Assembly (NCBI GenBank): GCA_023427545.1
Contig: JAEZBF010000241.1
Span: 1-9,812 of the forward strand
Direction of reading: 5' to 3'
DNA from: Pseudomonadota bacterium
GTDB taxonomy: Bacteria > Pseudomonadota > Alphaproteobacteria > Rhizobiales > Devosiaceae
Length of the DNA: 9,812 bases
The number at the start of each line of letters is the position of its first letter. Position 1 is the first letter of the stretch. Below are positions 6,879 to 9,812 of the stretch, piece after piece. The position numbers and the translations under genes are program-made. Under the pieces are notes generated by a model. That model was not told the DNA's origin, ran no database searches, and was given only the letters and a program-made list of their open reading frames with translations.

Positions 6879-7627
6879 TGTTCGGCCTGCCGATCGGCGA
6901 GCTGCTGGCCACACTGGCCGTAGTGCTCGTCATCGGTGCGCTGATCGGCAGCGTCGGCATCGGCGGACTTCTGCTCGCGCCGGTCCTCGTCGGCATCGTC
7001 CACATGGAGGCGCGCGAGGCGATCGCGACCAGCATGGCAGCCTTCATCGCGACGGGGGCGCTCGCGATCTGGATGTTTTCGCGTAATCGGGCCGCTGTGC
7101 CGATTCGCTGGCCGCTGATCCTCGCGACCATGCCGGGTGCATTGGCCGGGTCGCTGGTCCTTTGGGCGCTGCCTGACGATATCGCGATCGTCGCGCTCGC
7201 CGCCTTCCTGATCCTCACTGGATTGCGGCTGCCGCTGGTGGCCCTGCCCGCAGGCGGCGCGACGGAAACCACCTCGCTGCCGGCCGACCTGCAGATCGGC
7301 GGCGCCACCGGGTTCGTCTCGGCCCTGACGGGCACCGGAGGTCCCATGGTGCTGGTGCCGCTCTTGGCATGGCGAGGAGCCCCGCTGATGGGCGCCATTG
7401 CGCTAGGGCAGATCGTCCAGCTGCCGATTTCGGCAATGGCGACTGCCGGCAACTACGTCGCCGGCGGGGTTAATATAGTAGCAGGGGCGGTGATCGGGGC
7501 GCTGCTGCTCCCCGGCGTGGTGGTCGGCCGCATGGCGGCGGAGCGGCTGCCCCTTGCCCTCCTGACCCGCGGGCTAGCGGGCATCCTCATCGCCGCTGGA
7601 ATATGGCTCATCCTGCGGCTGTTCTAG
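6878..7627 (+). CDS. TauE/SafE-family (DUF81) inner-membrane permease
   Basis: A very hydrophobic 249-residue protein with about eight membrane segments arranged as two related halves. Each half has the small-residue signature of the family: GSVGIGG at 24-30, and SALTGTGGP at 148-156. Family members export or import sulfite, sulfonates such as sulfoacetate or sulfolactate, and other small organic anions; many are uncharacterised. Start ATG 6878 overlaps the TGA of the lyase gene (TGATG), with no ribosome binding site of its own, so it is coupled to it. The alternative TTG 6875 adds one residue. In this locus it could release a sulfur-bearing end product or a carboxylate; the substrate is inference. 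Its TAG stop overlaps that of the convergent enolase-family gene. Confidence 0.87.
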   Translation: MFGLPIGELLATLAVVLVIGALIGSVGIGGLLLAPVLVGIVHMEAREAIATSMAAFIATGALAIWMFSRNRAAVPIRWPLILATMPGALAGSLVLWALPDDIAIVALAAFLILTGLRLPLVALPAGGATETTSLPADLQIGGATGFVSALTGTGGPMVLVPLLAWRGAPLMGAIALGQIVQLPISAMATAGNYVAGGVNIVAGAVIGALLLPGVVVGRMAAERLPLALLTRGLAGILIAAGIWLILRLF

Positions 7628-8841
7628 GCCCCTTGCGACCCGTCGGCCGCGTGCCAGCGCTCAATGACAGCCGAATTCAGGTTAAGGGCATTCTCGTCGA
7701 CCTCGACACCGAGACCCGGCCGGTCCGGGACGGCAACAGCACCGTGGGCATAGGTCCACCCGGTGTCGAAGACGCCTGCAAGCACGTCGGCAAGATCGAA
7801 CTGGTACTCGCAGGGTAGGGCGGGGGTGATGGCAGCCCAGAACTGCAGCGCCGTCGCCTGAACGATAGGCGATCCGGAGCCCATGTGCGGGGTCACCGTC
7901 ACGCCATTTGCCCTGGCGATCACGGTCTGGCGCAGGCCATCGGAGATGCCGGTGCGCCCAATGTCGGGCTGAAATACCGAGGTTATCCCGGCTTCGAGCC
8001 AGGGCCGGCTCTGATGATGAGTGAAGAAATGCTCGCCTAGCGCAATGGGCGTTCCGGTACCCGACGACAGCGCGCGGTGGGCCTCGAAATCTTCAGGGAC
8101 GAGCGGGCATTCGAGCCAGCGCACCCCGCGCTCTCCCAGTGCACGGCGCGCATCGGAAGCCGCGGCAACGGTCTCGTAGGACCAGAGCGCATCGACCATG
8201 AGCTGCCAGTCGCCGCGCACCGCCGAGCGGAGAGCATCGACTTCGGCCAGCGTTGCTTGCGTATCGGCTGTGACGAAGAGTTTCACCGCCGACAGCCCGT
8301 CGCCGACAAGCCCTGAAAGCAGCTCGATCCGCTCACCGATAGATCCGCGGCGCAGGCCCGATAGATAGGCAGGCACGCTGCGCGCCGGCGCCGCAGACAG
8401 CAGGGCAGAGACCGGAAGGCCCTCGCGACGCCCAAGGGCGTCCCACATCGCGATATCGATCGCCGCGATGGCGTGAAGAACGTAGCCGGCAACGTGACCG
8501 CGGACCCGCTGCAGGTCATAGGCATCGTCCCAGGCCGCAGCCGGGTGCTTATAGGCCCGTCCGCCGATGAACGGCGCGATCAGGTGGATCGCCAGCCGGC
8601 AGATCACCTCCGGGCATATCGGCTCGGTTGCCTCACCCCAGCCGACGGTACCGTCCACAAGCGTGACCTTCACGATCGCGGTTTCGAAGCCCCGGCCATA
8701 AGCGGCACGCCAGCCCGGCTTGAGCACATAGCGCTCGCTGGCCGCCCGGCTCTCCTGCTGGTAGCCGCCCCAATAGGCCCGGTCCCGCTCCACGACGTGG
8801 AACGCCTCGATGGAAGCGATAGTAAAGGACGTGTCGGCCAC
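7624..8841 (-). CDS. Enolase-superfamily (mandelate racemase/muconate lactonizing type) protein
   Basis: A 405-residue member of the enolase superfamily, probably a sugar-acid dehydratase, racemase or cycloisomerase. The capping domain ends near VGWGEATE (66-73). In the barrel the metal ligands are Asp217 (VDALW), Glu244 (LECP, not the usual EEP) and Glu270 (LGEH). His319 in VTPHMGSG is the likely general base on one face. Lys187 in AVKLF is the first lysine of the KxK pair; the second is Phe189. The C-terminal PGLGVEVDE is typical. It is only distantly like the DgoD-like gene in the left arm, so it should handle a different acid or a different step. GTG 8841 has GAGG 5 bases upstream, and the glycosidase-like gene ends 16 bases before it, so the two form one operon. 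Substrate unknown. Confidence 0.87.
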   Translation of the reverse strand: MADTSFTIASIEAFHVVERDRAYWGGYQQESRAASERYVLKPGWRAAYGRGFETAIVKVTLVDGTVGWGEATEPICPEVICRLAIHLIAPFIGGRAYKHPAAAWDDAYDLQRVRGHVAGYVLHAIAAIDIAMWDALGRREGLPVSALLSAAPARSVPAYLSGLRRGSIGERIELLSGLVGDGLSAVKLFVTADTQATLAEVDALRSAVRGDWQLMVDALWSYETVAAASDARRALGERGVRWLECPLVPEDFEAHRALSSGTGTPIALGEHFFTHHQSRPWLEAGITSVFQPDIGRTGISDGLRQTVIARANGVTVTPHMGSGSPIVQATALQFWAAITPALPCEYQFDLADVLAGVFDTGWTYAHGAVAVPDRPGLGVEVDENALNLNSAVIERWHAADGSQGA

Positions 8842-8857
8842 GTTCGCCTCGACTGCC

Positions 8858-9812
8858 TTATGTCCGTCCGGAGGCCCTAAGCTCGAGCACCACGAGGGTG
8901 TCCGGCGCCAGGTTAACCTTCAGCGGCTCGATGGTTTCGCACGCGAGTGCGCTGCCGTCCTGGGCAACCAGCGTCGCGCTGCGGGGCACGGCGGCACCGC
9001 CCCAGGCGGTCGGATCGACGGTGACGCTGGCACTGACGCTCTCGTCCGAGGGGTTCGCGACGACGAGCAGCACGTTCTCGCCGAGCGAATAGGCGCGGGC
9101 TAGGCAGCCTTGGGACAGCACCCCTTCGGTGTGCCGGAACTCGCCCTCGGTGAAGTAGGGCAGGTATCGCCGGCGGAGCGCTGCCAACTGTTTAACGGTG
9201 TGCACCAAGTCGGGGCAGTCCGCCAGCTTGTAGCTGTGCATGTTGCCCGGCATCAGGTTGATCAGGCCGCCCTCGGCGAAACCGTGGATGGCGCCGCGAG
9301 GGTGCTCGTTAACGTTGCCGTTCAGACGCACCTGCGGGAAAACGACGCGGAAGGGGGCGTCGTCGTCGAGCTCCTCGGCGTTTCGCCACTCCCAGGTGTA
9401 GTCGAGCACCGGGACCTTCATCTCGGTTGGCATCTCGCCGGAAAAGGTGCCGTTCGGGTTTCGCGCGCGGATGATCGCTTGCGCCTCATGGCCGAACTCC
9501 AGCAGCCGATCGCCTTCGGCATCGGGTGGGGCGTCGCGGTCCTTGCTGAAGTTGGGTTCGAACCAGGACCAGAACTGGTCAAAGCAGATCGAGGTGGCGC
9601 CAAGGTCCAGCAGGTGCTCGTATTCCCGCAGGGCCTCGTCGCGCCAGCCTGGCGCAAGGGCAGAGCCGCGCATCATGGCGTGCGTGCCCATGAACGGCAC
9701 CCGCCAGCGCGGCAGGAAATCCCGCCCGTAGGTCCAGTCGTCCTGCACCGGCTGCCGGGCCGCGTTCAGGTGCCGCCACTCCGGCGGTGTCTCGTTGCTG
9801 TCGCGCAGCAGG
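8858..9812 (-). CDS. Glycoside-hydrolase-like protein, C-terminal part (N-terminus beyond window)
   Basis: The frame is open from the right edge to a TAA at 8858-8860, giving 317 visible residues; the gene begins outside. The first two thirds look like the later strands of a TIM-barrel glycosidase: LLDLGATSICFDQFW with an acidic Asp at 9578-9580, and SGEMPTEMKVPV with a Glu at 9434-9436, both at strand ends where catalytic acids sit. The last third (LRRRYLPYFTEGEFR, then VLLVVANPSDES and SATLVAQDG) resembles the C-terminal beta-sandwich common behind such barrels. I cannot assign a GH family with confidence; the DUF6259 group is one possibility. Its place upstream of an enolase-family gene suggests it releases a sugar from an oligosaccharide for this pathway. 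Possible catalytic roles for the two acids are inference. Confidence 0.6.
   Translation of the reverse strand, partial: LLRDSNETPPEWRHLNAARQPVQDDWTYGRDFLPRWRVPFMGTHAMMRGSALAPGWRDEALREYEHLLDLGATSICFDQFWSWFEPNFSKDRDAPPDAEGDRLLEFGHEAQAIIRARNPNGTFSGEMPTEMKVPVLDYTWEWRNAEELDDDAPFRVVFPQVRLNGNVNEHPRGAIHGFAEGGLINLMPGNMHSYKLADCPDLVHTVKQLAALRRRYLPYFTEGEFRHTEGVLSQGCLARAYSLGENVLLVVANPSDESVSASVTVDPTAWGGAAVPRSATLVAQDGSALACETIEPLKVNLAPDTLVVLELRASGRT

Noticed and set aside
9308..9316. GTTAACGTT, resembling the TAACGTTA operator core
   Set aside because: It is inside the glycosidase-like coding region, encodes Asn-Val-Asn, lacks the shared ATR and AAA flanks, and has no promoter nearby.

Overview
The window is GC-rich and almost fully coding. 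It uses GTG and TTG starts, GGAG-type ribosome binding sites and many start/stop overlaps. This fits a free-living proteobacterium; an alphaproteobacterium such as a sphingomonad is my best guess, but no marker gene fixes the taxon. There are no RNA genes, insertion sequences, CRISPR arrays or long empty stretches. The longest non-coding interval is about 250 bases (4861-5112).

Left arm (minus strand, 4860 down past base 1): five tightly packed genes read leftward. They encode a LacI-family regulator, a DgoD-like enolase-superfamily sugar-acid dehydratase, an SDR dehydrogenase, an aldose 1-epimerase, and the first 290 residues of a formylglycine-generating enzyme (FGE, the sulfatase activator). 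The window ends just before the FGE active-site cysteine region.

Centre (4861-5112): a divergent control region. Two copies of a 13-base motif built on the palindrome TAACGTTA each overlap one of two oppositely directed sigma70-like promoters, as expected for a LacI regulator that controls both arms and itself.

Right arm (plus strand, 5113-7627): a second SDR, a DHDPS/NAL-family lyase whose usual catalytic Tyr position holds Gln, and a TauE/SafE-type permease. The last two genes are coupled by a TGATG overlap.

Far right (minus strand, 9812 down to 7624): the C-terminal part of a glycoside-hydrolase-like protein, then a second, divergent enolase-superfamily protein. Its stop codon overlaps that of the permease inside one CTAG.

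Together the genes look like a non-phosphorylative sugar degradation locus: glycan hydrolysis, mutarotation, oxidation by an SDR, dehydration by an enolase-family enzyme to a 2-keto-3-deoxy acid, then cleavage or dehydration by the DHDPS-family enzyme, with the second SDR oxidising an intermediate. FGE suggests that the glycan is sulfated (a fucan, galactan or ulvan-like polymer), and the TauE/SafE permease could export a sulfur-containing anion. The exact sugar cannot be read from the sequence. No sulfatase, lactonase, kinase or sugar importer is visible here.
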